Of a stretch of 41,778 nt of DNA, positions 1 through 6,744 are shown piece after piece. The first letter of the stretch is position 1. Each line of letters begins with the position of its first letter. The notes under the pieces are model-generated. The model did not search any database, was not told where the DNA came from, and was given only the letters and a program-made list of their open reading frames with translations. Origin of the DNA: a virus; the IMG/VR virus record IMGVR_UViG_3300028563_000035, positions 1 to 41,778 of that record; one strand, written 5' to 3'. The translations under genes were made by a program, and so were the position numbers.

Positions 1-204
1 GGCTGTAGAGCTGGCTGCGGAGCTGGCTGTCGAGCTGGCTGTAGAGCTGGCTGCGGAGCTGGCTGTCGAGCTGGCTGCGGAGCTGGCTGCGGAGCTGGCT
101 GTAGAGCTGGCTGTAGAGCTGGCTGTAGAGCTGGCTGTAGAGCTGGCTGTAGAGCTGGCTGCGGAGCTGGCTGTAGAGCTGGCTGCGGAGCTGGCTGTAG
201 AGCT
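1..204 (-). repeat. 17 tandem copies of a 12-bp coding repeat
   Basis: Seventeen consecutive 12-bp units (ggctgNNgagct read on the plus strand) differ only at one codon. On the coding strand that codon is TAC (9 units), CGC (6) or GAC (2), so the repeat encodes SQLY, SQLR and SQLD. The array continues off the window. The rest of the unit is almost invariant, consistent with recent unequal expansion or conversion. Confidence 0.95.
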
Positions 205-463
205 GGTCTTTTTTCTTATTTTTCTCCGGTCCGTTTTTCAGCAACAAAAAGACAAAATTGACCGCCAATTCACACATTGCTGGCGAAGAAAAATGCAGGA
301 TAAGCGGGCTCTCTTTTCCAAGCCTCTTGTAGAAACCACGAATGACTTCGTCGCCAGCCCCAAAATCAGCGGGCTCGCAGGAAAGCCCTACCTGAAGCCA
401 TTCGTCTCGAAATGAAACAAGCCGTGCTTCCTGCTCTGAAGTCAGCTTTGTAATCTTGCCCAT
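1..463 (-). CDS. DUF6745-like tetrapeptide-repeat protein (partial)
   Basis: This ORF starts at ATG 463, with a good ribosome-binding site (CAGGGGAG, about 10 nt upstream), and runs off the window edge without a stop. About 85 non-repetitive residues resemble the start of DUF6745-type proteins (RDEWLQVGLS, EPADFGAGDE). They are followed by at least 17 tandem SQL-x tetrapeptides, where x is Tyr, Arg or Asp. The frame stays open through the whole repeat. Similar SQLDSQLR-type repeats occur in that family, whose function is unknown. A promoter-like motif lies 28 nt upstream of the start. The 3' end is not visible, so total length and C-terminal domain are unknown. Confidence 0.8.
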   Translation of the reverse strand, partial: MGKITKLTSEQEARLVSFRDEWLQVGLSCEPADFGAGDEVIRGFYKRLGKESPLILHFSSPAMCELAVNFVFLLLKNGPEKNKKKDQLYSQLRSQLYSQLRSQLYSQLYSQLYSQLYSQLYSQLRSQLRSQLDSQLRSQLYSQLDSQLRSQLYS

Positions 464-490
464 AGCCGCAAATTCTCCCCTGATTCAACT

Positions 491-502
491 TCAAACATAC
501 GC
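491..502 (-). promoter_or_regulatory. GCGTATGTTTGA promoter-like motif
   Basis: The 12-mer GCGTATGTTTGA lies 27 nt upstream of the repeat-protein start (ATG 463), between it and the terminase stop. The identical 12-mer occurs at 34765-34776, also just upstream of a gene start. The TATGTT core resembles a -10 element. No matching -35 box is obvious. Confidence 0.5.
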
Positions 503-525
503 AGCTTCCGTAATCCGGAATTACC

Positions 526-2646
526 TCAAATTCCGTAATGTGCCGCCACCGACCGCACGGGCGGCTTGTAGGCGTTCTCATCTTCCAAGGCCGCACTGGC
601 CTCGTCGCCCCGAATCAGGAGGCCGTTCTCCCGAGACCAGGACAGAAACTGAGTCACGGTATCGTGCAAGTCGTCATGAGGCGCTTTCGGAAAGCTCTGG
701 CTCTCCTGAATGACCAGGTCTGACCACCGCGTATCCGGAGCCCAGACGCAGCCGTCCGTAAACAGCGGCACCACAGAGTGCGTCCGCGAGACCTTATCGC
801 CTATAGGCTGGAGCAACTCTGGAGCCCAGTTCTCCCGAGCGTAAAGCCGCGTGATTTCCTGAGCCACGTCACGCCCCCTCGTCTTATCCTCAATCAGAAG
901 CCGCTTTACCTTGTAGCGCCTGCACGTGTCAGCAACCCATTCCACCAAGCCCCAGGCCTCTTTCTGACGGTGGTCAAAGTTCAGCTTTGGTTCATTGGGT
1001 AGCGCAGACGTGAGCTTGCCATGAAGCGGGAGCCGCTTACGCCAGGCAAACATCAACATGGCGCGGCGGTTCTTGTTGCGGTCCTGCCAGATGCCCCAGA
1101 CCGTCAAGGCGTTGTAGTCGTTCTCCTGCTTCTCGCCGTAAGACGTATCAAGGCTGGCAACGACGAGTTCGCATTGTGGAAATTCCTTACGCTCGCCTGA
1201 CCACTCCAGACCGTAACGCTGAGCCTCCTGAGCGTCCCAGGTCTGCCACCAATCCCGCTTGATGATACCACCGCCCTTAGGGACCGGGGCCTGCTGTAAG
1301 CGTCCAGCGGCCATGTAAGGACCAAGGCGGGACTCAATGCGCTTGACCTCGACCTCGCCGAAGCGCTCTGGCCACATAAGCTCGTCTTCTTCAACACGAG
1401 GATCTTCCCAAGGCTCCTCATCTGAATACTGCGGGAGCTTGACCGTAACGTTGTGACGTGCAACGTCGTGCCGCATTGGGATCATCAGGTGAACCCAGTC
1501 CTCGTCATCGCTGTCAAGGATGACCCCGGAGAGGTCCTGCTCGTGCAGACGCTGCATCACGACAACGATGGCGCTTTCCTTGGGGCTGTTAAGGCGAGTG
1601 GATGAGAGCTCTTTCCACCAACTGGCAACTTTGTTGCGGTCGGCGTCTGTCTCAACAACCTTTTCAGTCTCTGTGTTGTGTGGATCGTCGCAGTTGTGGA
1701 CTAGAATTCCTTCAGCAAAGTAGTTGTGGCAAGGCTCCACCCGGAGGTTGTAGGTCTGTTCTTCCCAACCAACTTCCTTAACAGACGTGACAACTTTTTT
1801 GTCTAAGTCAGACCCATAGAGCAAGTCATCTTCATCGATAGTTTCTGCGGGGACGTAGCCACGCCCCCAAACAAAAACGTGGTGGTCTGCTGTACACCGA
1901 AGAGAGCCCCCCTTCCAAGTAATTTCTACAATCCGGTTGCCAGGGTTCTTTTCGTATTTCTCAATCGTTTGCCAACAAATTGTTCCCAACTCAGAAAGAC
2001 CGGCAATCTTGACTTGAAGCCTCTCTGTAACAATTTCTCCAATAGGCAACAATCCGCGATCTGTTAAGACCCGCTCCTTGTAAGGAAGGCAAATGATGAT
2101 GTCACCACCCAACCCTAGCAAGCTGCCGCCAACCGATGTTGACTGCCTTGCACCACCCTTATCGTTGTCGAAGTCCGACTTGGTATTTTGATCTTGCGTC
2201 AAATTAAACCGCCCACCCCAATGCCCTTGATACCAAGGACTAAGCGTAAGGCGACGCATCTTATTTGCACTACCAAGCGCGAGCGGGGCGTTGTAACTGC
2301 CACAGAGAAACTTTACCTTAGGTCCAGACCAAAATGTTTGAATGCTCCGAGCCCACACCCAGGCAGGCCAGCAAATGGATGCTACCGTCGTCTTGGAACA
2401 GCGGGGTGGGATGTTGATAAGAAGGCGTGGGATCTGGCCTAGAGTAACCGCCTCTAGGTGATCGCACATTGCGTCGAGTGCCCAGCTAGGCTGGAACGTT
2501 GAAGAATCAACCGACGTCCAAGCAGTCTGAACAAACTCAGTAAGGCTCTCTTCGCACCGCTCACGCTCCTCGACCTTAGAGTACAGCGCAAGCTTGCGAT
2601 GCAACGATGCTAACTTTTCCTGATTGATTTGTGGAGCAACTTGCAC
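526..2646 (-). CDS. Terminase large subunit, intein-containing
   Basis: This is the ATPase/nuclease motor that packages phage DNA. The N-terminal ATPase has a Walker A-like PPRCSKTT (residues 80-87). The Walker B region (GGDIII then DDPHNT) is split by a 133-residue intein (residues 186-318). The C-terminal nuclease shows acidic motifs SLDTSYG, LIEDKTRG and PHDDLHDT. After splicing the mature protein would be about 573 residues, normal for TerL. The small terminase lies two genes upstream in the same direction. Removal of the intein is needed for ATPase activity, because it separates the acidic residues from the preceding beta strand. TerL identity is confident from motif set and neighbourhood. 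Confidence 0.93.
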   Translation of the reverse strand: MQVAPQINQEKLASLHRKLALYSKVEERERCEESLTEFVQTAWTSVDSSTFQPSWALDAMCDHLEAVTLGQIPRLLINIPPRCSKTTVASICWPAWVWARSIQTFWSGPKVKFLCGSYNAPLALGSANKMRRLTLSPWYQGHWGGRFNLTQDQNTKSDFDNDKGGARQSTSVGGSLLGLGGDIIICLPYKERVLTDRGLLPIGEIVTERLQVKIAGLSELGTICWQTIEKYEKNPGNRIVEITWKGGSLRCTADHHVFVWGRGYVPAETIDEDDLLYGSDLDKKVVTSVKEVGWEEQTYNLRVEPCHNYFAEGILVHNCDDPHNTETEKVVETDADRNKVASWWKELSSTRLNSPKESAIVVVMQRLHEQDLSGVILDSDDEDWVHLMIPMRHDVARHNVTVKLPQYSDEEPWEDPRVEEDELMWPERFGEVEVKRIESRLGPYMAAGRLQQAPVPKGGGIIKRDWWQTWDAQEAQRYGLEWSGERKEFPQCELVVASLDTSYGEKQENDYNALTVWGIWQDRNKNRRAMLMFAWRKRLPLHGKLTSALPNEPKLNFDHRQKEAWGLVEWVADTCRRYKVKRLLIEDKTRGRDVAQEITRLYARENWAPELLQPIGDKVSRTHSVVPLFTDGCVWAPDTRWSDLVIQESQSFPKAPHDDLHDTVTQFLSWSRENGLLIRGDEASAALEDENAYKPPVRSVAAHYGI
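1693..2091 (-). mobile_element. Mini-intein in terminase Walker B
   Basis: The intein runs from Cys186 to Asn318 of the host protein (133 residues). It opens with a CLPYKERV-type block A, contains a TADHHVF block B-like histidine motif, and ends GILVHN followed by Cys+1 of the extein. There is no room for a homing endonuclease, so this is a mini-intein that can splice but not home. Splicing residues Cys1, Asn-last and Cys+1 are all present, so it looks active. It interrupts the ORF in frame. Confidence 0.9.
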
Positions 2647-2649
2647 GCA

Positions 2650-2982
2650 TTACCGCACTTGCAGAAGCTTGATGTTTTCTGCTTTCGGCCCCGGCTTACC
2701 ATCAGCGACAATAGCGTCGTAAGCCACCTTGTCGCCCGTCGTCACGGTGCCTTCAATACCTGAGCGCTTCAGCGCCTTGGCGTGCAGAAACACATCAGGA
2801 CCGCCGCCATTAGGCTTGATAAAGCCGAAGCCCTTCTCACCATTGAAAAACTTGACCGTACCCTCGGAACGCTCACCATCGCTAGTCATTTTCGCTGCAC
2901 CTTCTGGTTCTGTCTCGTAATCGCTGACGAATTGCCTGGCTGCGTAACGTGTGGCTCTCTTGTCCACAGAAGACCACCGCAC
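2650..2982 (-). CDS. Cold-shock-domain protein
   Basis: This is a single-stranded nucleic-acid-binding protein. The C-terminal two thirds is a cold-shock domain with the RNP-like signatures GTVKFFNGEKGFGFI and DVFLHAKAL. An N-terminal extension of about 30 residues lacks recognised motifs. The GTG at 2982 has a strong Shine-Dalgarno (TTAAGGGGTG, 9 nt spacing). An internal ATG at 2889 would give just the domain and has a weaker site (AGAAGG). It sits between the two terminase genes and may act as an RNA chaperone on phage transcripts. A GTATGTCTA promoter-like variant lies about 25 nt upstream. Confidence 0.85.
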   Translation of the reverse strand: MRWSSVDKRATRYAARQFVSDYETEPEGAAKMTSDGERSEGTVKFFNGEKGFGFIKPNGGGPDVFLHAKALKRSGIEGTVTTGDKVAYDAIVADGKPGPKAENIKLLQVR

Positions 2983-3004
2983 TTACCAACACCCCTTAAG
3001 AAAA

Positions 3005-3016
3005 TAGACATACCGC
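3005..3016 (-). promoter_or_regulatory. Variant GTATGT promoter-like motif
   Basis: Minus-strand GCGGTATGTCTA matches the shared GNGTATGT motif with one inserted base. It lies about 22 nt before the GTG start of the cold-shock gene, inside the end of the small terminase gene. Confidence 0.3.
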
Positions 3017-3625
3017 TCAATGCGTCGTCTTACCGTTGCTACCCTTTGGCGCTACACCAATCGGCAACTGTGCAACAATATCCGTAATCCCGAGCTCAGC
3101 AGCTTCCTTGCGAATTTCATCCAGCAACTGCGCCGCCGTCAAGTTGGCAACGTCCACCTTGCCTGTGTGGCGGTAATCCTGAACGTCGCGCCACTTCTCC
3201 GGGTTGCGGTTCTTGAGCCAGAAGATGCAAGCGGTGGTGTCAGGTGGGAAGTGCTTACGAACTGGATAACGAATGATGGCGCCATTAGCCAGAATCTTGA
3301 CCTCTTCGGTGTCAACCGTGTAGCCTAAGGCGCGCTGGGCTAAGGAGCGCTCCACCTTGGGGTCGAAAACCGCATTCTTGCCCTCACGGACAGCCGTGCC
3401 AAATTCCGGATGAGCAGAGTACCACCCCTTAATCGCAGAGGTACTGACACTAAAGGCGTCAGCCAGAATATCATCGGTTGCGCCTTGCTCAGCAAGAATA
3501 CGCGCCATCTTGGCAAACTCAGACTTGTACTTGGACTTATCCAGCTGGGGAACGCCGGGCTTACGACCACGGGTCTTGCCACCGAGATTGCGACGGGGCT
3601 TTTTTGTTAGTCTTACACGTTCCAT
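3017..3625 (-). CDS. Terminase small subunit
   Basis: This 202-residue protein is the probable DNA-recognition subunit of the packaging motor. Residues about 35-95 form a helix-turn-helix type domain (ILAEQGATDD, then FSVSTSAIKGWY, then HPEFGTAVREGK), as in terminase small subunits. WLKNRNPEKWRD near residue 140 is a signature seen in TerS-like proteins. The N-terminus is very basic (KKPRRNLGGKTRGRK). It starts at ATG 3625, overlapping the stop of the NusG-like gene as TAATG, so the two are translationally coupled. The large subunit lies one gene downstream. Confidence 0.85.
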   Translation of the reverse strand: MERVRLTKKPRRNLGGKTRGRKPGVPQLDKSKYKSEFAKMARILAEQGATDDILADAFSVSTSAIKGWYSAHPEFGTAVREGKNAVFDPKVERSLAQRALGYTVDTEEVKILANGAIIRYPVRKHFPPDTTACIFWLKNRNPEKWRDVQDYRHTGKVDVANLTAAQLLDEIRKEAAELGITDIVAQLPIGVAPKGSNGKTTH

Positions 3626-4131
3626 TACACTGCTTCCAGTAGGTCTTCGCCAATAAGTATGCGCGTTTGCCGACCGAGTAATTGCAACAATACCTTAACA
3701 CGATCAGAAGGGCCTATGCCGTCCCATATGCCGTTAAAACCAACAAAAGGACCAGAACTAACCCGCACTGCATCCCCTTGAGCAAAGCGGCTGGCATTGG
3801 GTTTAGGAAGGACAATGACACCGTTAGAGTTTTCACGAGCGCGAAGTTGTTCAATTGCAGAATCTGGCATAATAGCCGGAGACTGGCCTTGCATCACGAT
3901 GCTGGCAACTCCAAAGGTTCCAGTGATACACCGCCAGCGGCCATCAGTACGTACAAAGAGATAGCTAGGAAAAAGAGGCTGTAGCTTCTGACGCTTCTGG
4001 CCCCGAACAACCTCTTCCGTCATAGTCATTGGCGTATACGGCTCAAAGCCCTGACGGGCAATGTTCTCAGCCGCCCAGCGTTCCCGCTGAGCCTTTGTCT
4101 TTGCAACGAACCACGATTGTCCCACCGACAT
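3625..4131 (-). CDS. NusG/RfaH-like transcription factor
   Basis: This 168-residue protein has the two-domain layout of NusG paralogues. The N-terminal NGN domain (WFVAKTKAQRE, then PLFPSYLFVR, then TGTFGVASIV) would contact RNA polymerase. A KOW-type C-terminal domain (GDAVRVSSGPFVGFNGI) follows. RfaH-type proteins suppress pausing and termination. Here the gene heads the terminase operon, so it may be an antiterminator for packaging or late genes (inference). There is no Shine-Dalgarno; a TATACT hexamer stands 6 nt before the ATG, suggesting a leaderless message. Confidence 0.85.
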   Translation of the reverse strand: MSVGQSWFVAKTKAQRERWAAENIARQGFEPYTPMTMTEEVVRGQKRQKLQPLFPSYLFVRTDGRWRCITGTFGVASIVMQGQSPAIMPDSAIEQLRARENSNGVIVLPKPNASRFAQGDAVRVSSGPFVGFNGIWDGIGPSDRVKVLLQLLGRQTRILIGEDLLEAV

Positions 4132-4137
4132 GTGGCA

Positions 4138-4143
4138 AGTATA
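4138..4143 (-). promoter_or_regulatory. -10-like TATACT close to a start
   Basis: TATACT (5 of 6 to the sigma-70 -10 box) is separated from the ATG of the NusG-like gene by exactly 6 nt and no ribosome-binding site lies between. The same geometry recurs at 8671-8682 and 31617-31628. Confidence 0.35.
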
Positions 4144-4184
4144 AAACGCTGGGACGGTAAGATAAAGGCTTGCGTTAAAACGCG

Positions 4185-4469
4185 CTAAGAGCGACTCGCA
4201 CGAAGTTTTTCTTTGCCCTTACCTGTCAGACGCATAATACGACCAATTGGCCAAAAGCAGCCATCCGACTTGCGACCGTACCACTGCACAAAATCAGTTC
4301 CGTTGAGCATTGCTAGATGCGCGGCGTCCACTCGGTCCTTCCGGCTAGGCGAATTACGCCGAGCTACAGGATCGGAGTGAAAAATCTCAAGGCCGCTACC
4401 AGCGCTACCGAGCGCAAGCCAGCCTTCGCCAACTTCCTCCAGGTGCTCGCCGCGCTCCAGCTTTCTCAT
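4185..4469 (-). CDS. Hypothetical phage protein
   Basis: The product is 94 residues, starting MRKLERGEHL and ending in a basic tail (KGKEKLRASRS). A longer reading from 4526 was rejected, because its first residues (SQVQILPLRP) are the translation of the neighbouring tRNA-like T-arm. ATG 4469 has a modest GGAAC site 6 nt upstream. WYGRKSDGCFWPIGRIMRL suggests a small folded domain with aromatic residues. No family is recognised. It lies between the tRNA-like cluster and the NusG-like gene. Confidence 0.6.
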   Translation of the reverse strand: MRKLERGEHLEEVGEGWLALGSAGSGLEIFHSDPVARRNSPSRKDRVDAAHLAMLNGTDFVQWYGRKSDGCFWPIGRIMRLTGKGKEKLRASRS

Positions 4470-4493
4470 GTCGGTTCCGCTAATACTACAAAA

Positions 4494-4556
4494 TGGTCGG
4501 AGAGGCAGGATTTGAACCTGCGACACCCCTGCTCCAAGACAGGTTCATACTCTCGA
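4494..4556 (-). tRNA. Degenerate tRNA-like element, possible Pro(TGG)
   Basis: A perfect T-arm (GCAGG, TTCAAAT, CCTGC), a 3' acceptor strand CTCTCCG and an encoded ACCA end are visible. The anticodon arm CCTG/CAGG encloses an 8-nt loop, TCTTGGAG, with a T33-like base before TGG. The 5' acceptor strand TCGAGAG pairs imperfectly, and only about 3 nt separate it from the anticodon stem region, so there is no D-arm. It may be a decayed tRNA, the 3' half of a split tRNA, or an unusual D-armless molecule. Confidence 0.4.
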
Positions 4557-4558
4557 AT

Positions 4559-4594
4559 TGGTGCCCCGACGGCACTAGCCTAGACCGTCGGGGC
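4559..4594 (-). ncRNA. 10-bp hairpin ending in ACCA
   Basis: GCCCCGACGG and CCGTCGGGGC form a perfect 10-bp stem around a 12-nt loop. The next four bases are ACCA, as at the 3' end of a tRNA, which makes it look like an acceptor minihelix. There is no T-run, so it is a poor intrinsic terminator. It separates the permuted tRNA-like module from the D-armless element. Confidence 0.45.
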
Positions 4595-4641
4595 GACGCC
4601 GCGACTTCATCCAGTCCTCGGCATTTAATGCACAGCGTAAT

Positions 4642-4722
4642 ATTCAGGATGAGCGCTTTTCCACTAAGCTACCCGCGCATAAGAGTTGGCGCGCGGGGTT
4701 GGATTTGAACCAACGTCTCTCA
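4642..4722 (-). tRNA. Circularly permuted tRNA-like module B
   Basis: Transcribed leftward, the order is: anticodon-stem 3' strand TGAG, variable AGAC, T-arm (GTTGG, TTCAAAT, CCAAC), acceptor CCCGCGC, GCCA, an 8-nt spacer, acceptor GCGCGGG, TA, D-arm (GCTT, AGTGGAA, AAGC), G26, and anticodon-stem 5' strand CTCA. The acceptor strands match 7 of 7 and the D- and T-arms are textbook, but the 3' half precedes the 5' half. The joined anticodon loop lacks T33, so a decoding identity cannot be given. No conventional partner half for either part lies nearby. Confidence 0.55.
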
Positions 4723-4810
4723 AGCTTTTTGCTGCACACGTCGATAGGACCAGCACGGCAATGCTCAGCTTGGGGTGAAGAATCTGAACTTGAGCGCGAG
4801 CAAGGCCTTC

Positions 4811-4900
4811 GCCTTCCGTGTGCCGTTCCGGGATCCCCCGGTTGGTCGGGGGAGGAGGATTCGAACCTCCAGCTCGCATGTTCAGTTTCACATTCAGGCT
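4811..4900 (-). tRNA. Circularly permuted tRNA-like module A (type II, Ser-like)
   Basis: Transcribed leftward: GCCT, a long variable region with an ATGT/ACAT stem, T-arm (GGAGG, TTCGAAT, CCTCC), acceptor TCCCCCG, ACCA, a 2-nt spacer, acceptor CGGGGGA, TC, a 3-bp D-stem CCG/CGG with a GG-containing loop, A26, AGGC. The acceptor matches 7 of 7 and GCCT/AGGC can form an anticodon stem. A 3-bp D-stem and long variable arm are features of type II tRNAs such as Ser. The anticodon itself cannot be reconstructed with confidence. Confidence 0.5.
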
Positions 4901-4911
4901 GAGATTCTCGG

Positions 4912-5649
4912 TTACTCCTTGAGCAAGTAGTTGAAGACAGCTGCGCCAACGTTCGGCGACTCAATCTCGTCGTTCATATTGGCAGCTTCGCGCGCGTCCT
5001 TGATTGCACGCAAAAGCTTATCGACACGAGCCAGAAGCGCCTGCTTTTCCGTTGCAGGAAGCGCACCACTCTGCTTCACGCTAGACCAGTACCCAGCCAG
5101 AACATCATCAGTAATCATCTGAGTCTGAGCAGGGTGCTCAGGCGTTGCCGCGTAAAGCACGATAGGCCGCTGCACCTTCTTAGTCCGGTGCGTCTGTGTA
5201 ACGTTGCTCTTGTAGATACCAGCGTTGGCGTCCAGCGTCCAATCCTCGGCGCTATCCAGAACTGGGAGACAAGCGACAAACGTACGAATGTCGGTCAGCT
5301 GCTTCTCCATAAAAAGCAGGTAGCTGACCGGAGCATTGGAAACGATGACGCTATCGTCAACCGTAACGGTGCCGTGCGCAATGCAATTCGTCCAGTCCTT
5401 GCGTGCCGTTACAGTCATAAGCTCAGTTGTGAGCCGCTCAACATTCTTCAGAATGTGAGTGGCGACAAACTGGACCCGCTTGCTTTCGCCGGGGAGCTTC
5501 TCGCCTTCCTCATCAACGGGCTGGTAAGTTTTGGAAAAGCCGTTGAACAGCTCCGGCTTCTGCGCCGCCTTGTGCAGCTCTGAAATTTCGCTGTAAGTGC
5601 GGGACTTGATGCCCTTCTCAACAGCAATGATCTGATTCAACTTAGCCAT
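4912..5649 (-). CDS. DUF7873-like phage protein
   Basis: The 245-residue protein opens MAKLNQIIAVEKG, closely resembling a family of phage proteins also seen in actinobacteriophages (DUF7873-like). Their function is unknown. Other family-like stretches are ISELHKAAQKPELF, SYLLFMEKQL and GYWSSVKQSGALPA. It has no signal peptide or membrane segment and looks mostly alpha-helical. ATG 5649 follows a strong GAAGGAGACA site and a promoter-like motif 36 nt upstream. It is the last gene before the tRNA-like cluster, and its stop lies about 10 nt from module A, so both may share a transcript. Confidence 0.7.
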   Translation of the reverse strand: MAKLNQIIAVEKGIKSRTYSEISELHKAAQKPELFNGFSKTYQPVDEEGEKLPGESKRVQFVATHILKNVERLTTELMTVTARKDWTNCIAHGTVTVDDSVIVSNAPVSYLLFMEKQLTDIRTFVACLPVLDSAEDWTLDANAGIYKSNVTQTHRTKKVQRPIVLYAATPEHPAQTQMITDDVLAGYWSSVKQSGALPATEKQALLARVDKLLRAIKDAREAANMNDEIESPNVGAAVFNYLLKE

Positions 5650-5685
5650 GAAACTCTGTCTCCTTCAAGCCTTCTGATTCACAAC

Positions 5686-5697
5686 CAACACATACGC
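5686..5697 (-). promoter_or_regulatory. GCGTATGTGTTG promoter-like motif
   Basis: This copy of the shared GNGTATGT motif lies 36 nt upstream of ATG 5649, in the 57-bp gap after the RecA-like gene. Confidence 0.45.
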
Positions 5698-5706
5698 GCG
5701 TGATTC

Positions 5707-6735
5707 TTATCCGTATTTCCGACGTCTCGGTGCAAAACGCTTCTCCACGTCCGCCCAAGCCGCTACAGTTGCAGCCGTGACCAAAGCCTCCTTAGCGTGG
5801 CGTTCAGCGCCGCTAAGCCCCTCAATCTGCTCCAGATAAGCGTCGATCCCCGCTTCCTTGAGCGACAGCCGATCAAGGGCCTTGACCTCCGTCAAAAAGT
5901 CTAATGATGCCTCAATGTCAGCCACACCATATCCGAAGATAAGACTGAACTCACACTCGCGGGACGTCAGTCCAATCTTGTTTTTCTTACATCGGGCCTT
6001 GATACGAACACCTACTGCCCGTTTGACCCCGCCCTCGGTCCGCTTGATCGTCTCCATATGGCTAAGCCAAAGCGCGTGGGTAGCGTAGAAATCTAGAGCC
6101 TTGCCGCCACTCCGCTTATGCTTTTCGCCGAATGTTACCCCGATGTTATCTCGCACCTGCGAAATCACCATAAGCGCCACATTGGTCTGCTTCAAGCGAC
6201 GTATAAGCTGGCGGAACAGCTTGCCGAGCATCTTCTGCTTCTCTAAGCCGAACGTACCCTTAGAGGGGTCTCGCTCCAGCTCAGCGCGAGAGGTGAGGGC
6301 GTCCAAAGAGTCAATGATGTAGAGCCCTGGAACCTTTTGCTTTTCGCAGACCGCGAGGCACGCATCCAAGTCCTCGAAGATATCCTCGATCGTGTCCCAA
6401 ATCGTGCCTATGCCTTCAGAGCCGAAATCAACCCGTTTAAGGGGCAGACCAAGGTCTTCAGCGTAGGCCTCATCAAAGGCCGCCTCTGCCTCACGATACC
6501 AAATTTTTCCCTTTGGGTACTTTTGAGCGAAATTGGCGCAGGCTTCAATAGCAAGGAGAGTTTTTCCGACAGCTTTATCGCCGATTACATTGGCTACCCT
6601 CCCTAAGGCCCAACCATCCCCCAGGACACAGTCCAGCAGCGTACACCCCGTCGGGATGAACTGAATAGTCTTGGGTTTGGGGAAATACAGCCCCAAACCC
6701 TCCTTTGCAGGCCCGTTTAACCGGACACGCTCCAT
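5707..6735 (-). CDS. RecA/UvsX-like recombinase
   Basis: This 342-residue P-loop ATPase catalyses strand pairing in homologous recombination and recombination-dependent replication. Walker A is GDKAVGKT (residues 52-59), preceded by IPTGCTLLDCVLGDGWALGR, the usual RecA lead-in. Walker B is GLYIIDSLDAL. VALMVISQVRDNIGV matches the following RecA core strand, and HKRSGGKALDFYA resembles the L2 region. The N-terminus (MERVRL) is identical to that of the small terminase. The gene directly follows that of the ssDNA-binding protein, as expected for partners on single-stranded DNA. Confidence 0.9.
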   Translation of the reverse strand: MERVRLNGPAKEGLGLYFPKPKTIQFIPTGCTLLDCVLGDGWALGRVANVIGDKAVGKTLLAIEACANFAQKYPKGKIWYREAEAAFDEAYAEDLGLPLKRVDFGSEGIGTIWDTIEDIFEDLDACLAVCEKQKVPGLYIIDSLDALTSRAELERDPSKGTFGLEKQKMLGKLFRQLIRRLKQTNVALMVISQVRDNIGVTFGEKHKRSGGKALDFYATHALWLSHMETIKRTEGGVKRAVGVRIKARCKKNKIGLTSRECEFSLIFGYGVADIEASLDFLTEVKALDRLSLKEAGIDAYLEQIEGLSGAERHAKEALVTAATVAAWADVEKRFAPRRRKYG

Positions 6736-6744
6736 TTAGCCCCC

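Noticed and set aside
1-204. CRISPR-like short repeat array
   Set aside because: Units are 12 bp, directly adjacent and in frame with a protein; there are no spacers.
4470-4526. N-terminal extension of the 4185 gene (SQVQILPLRP)
   Set aside because: It is the translation of the tRNA-like T-arm and acceptor; the ATG at 4469 is the credible start.
4642-4740. Group I intron in permuted intron-exon arrangement
   Set aside because: The flanks are too short and show no P3-P8/P7 core sequence.
4642-4900. Permuted tmRNA
   Set aside because: Acceptor stems lack the G3-U70 pair needed for alanine charging, a full D-arm is present in module B, and no tag-peptide ORF is visible.
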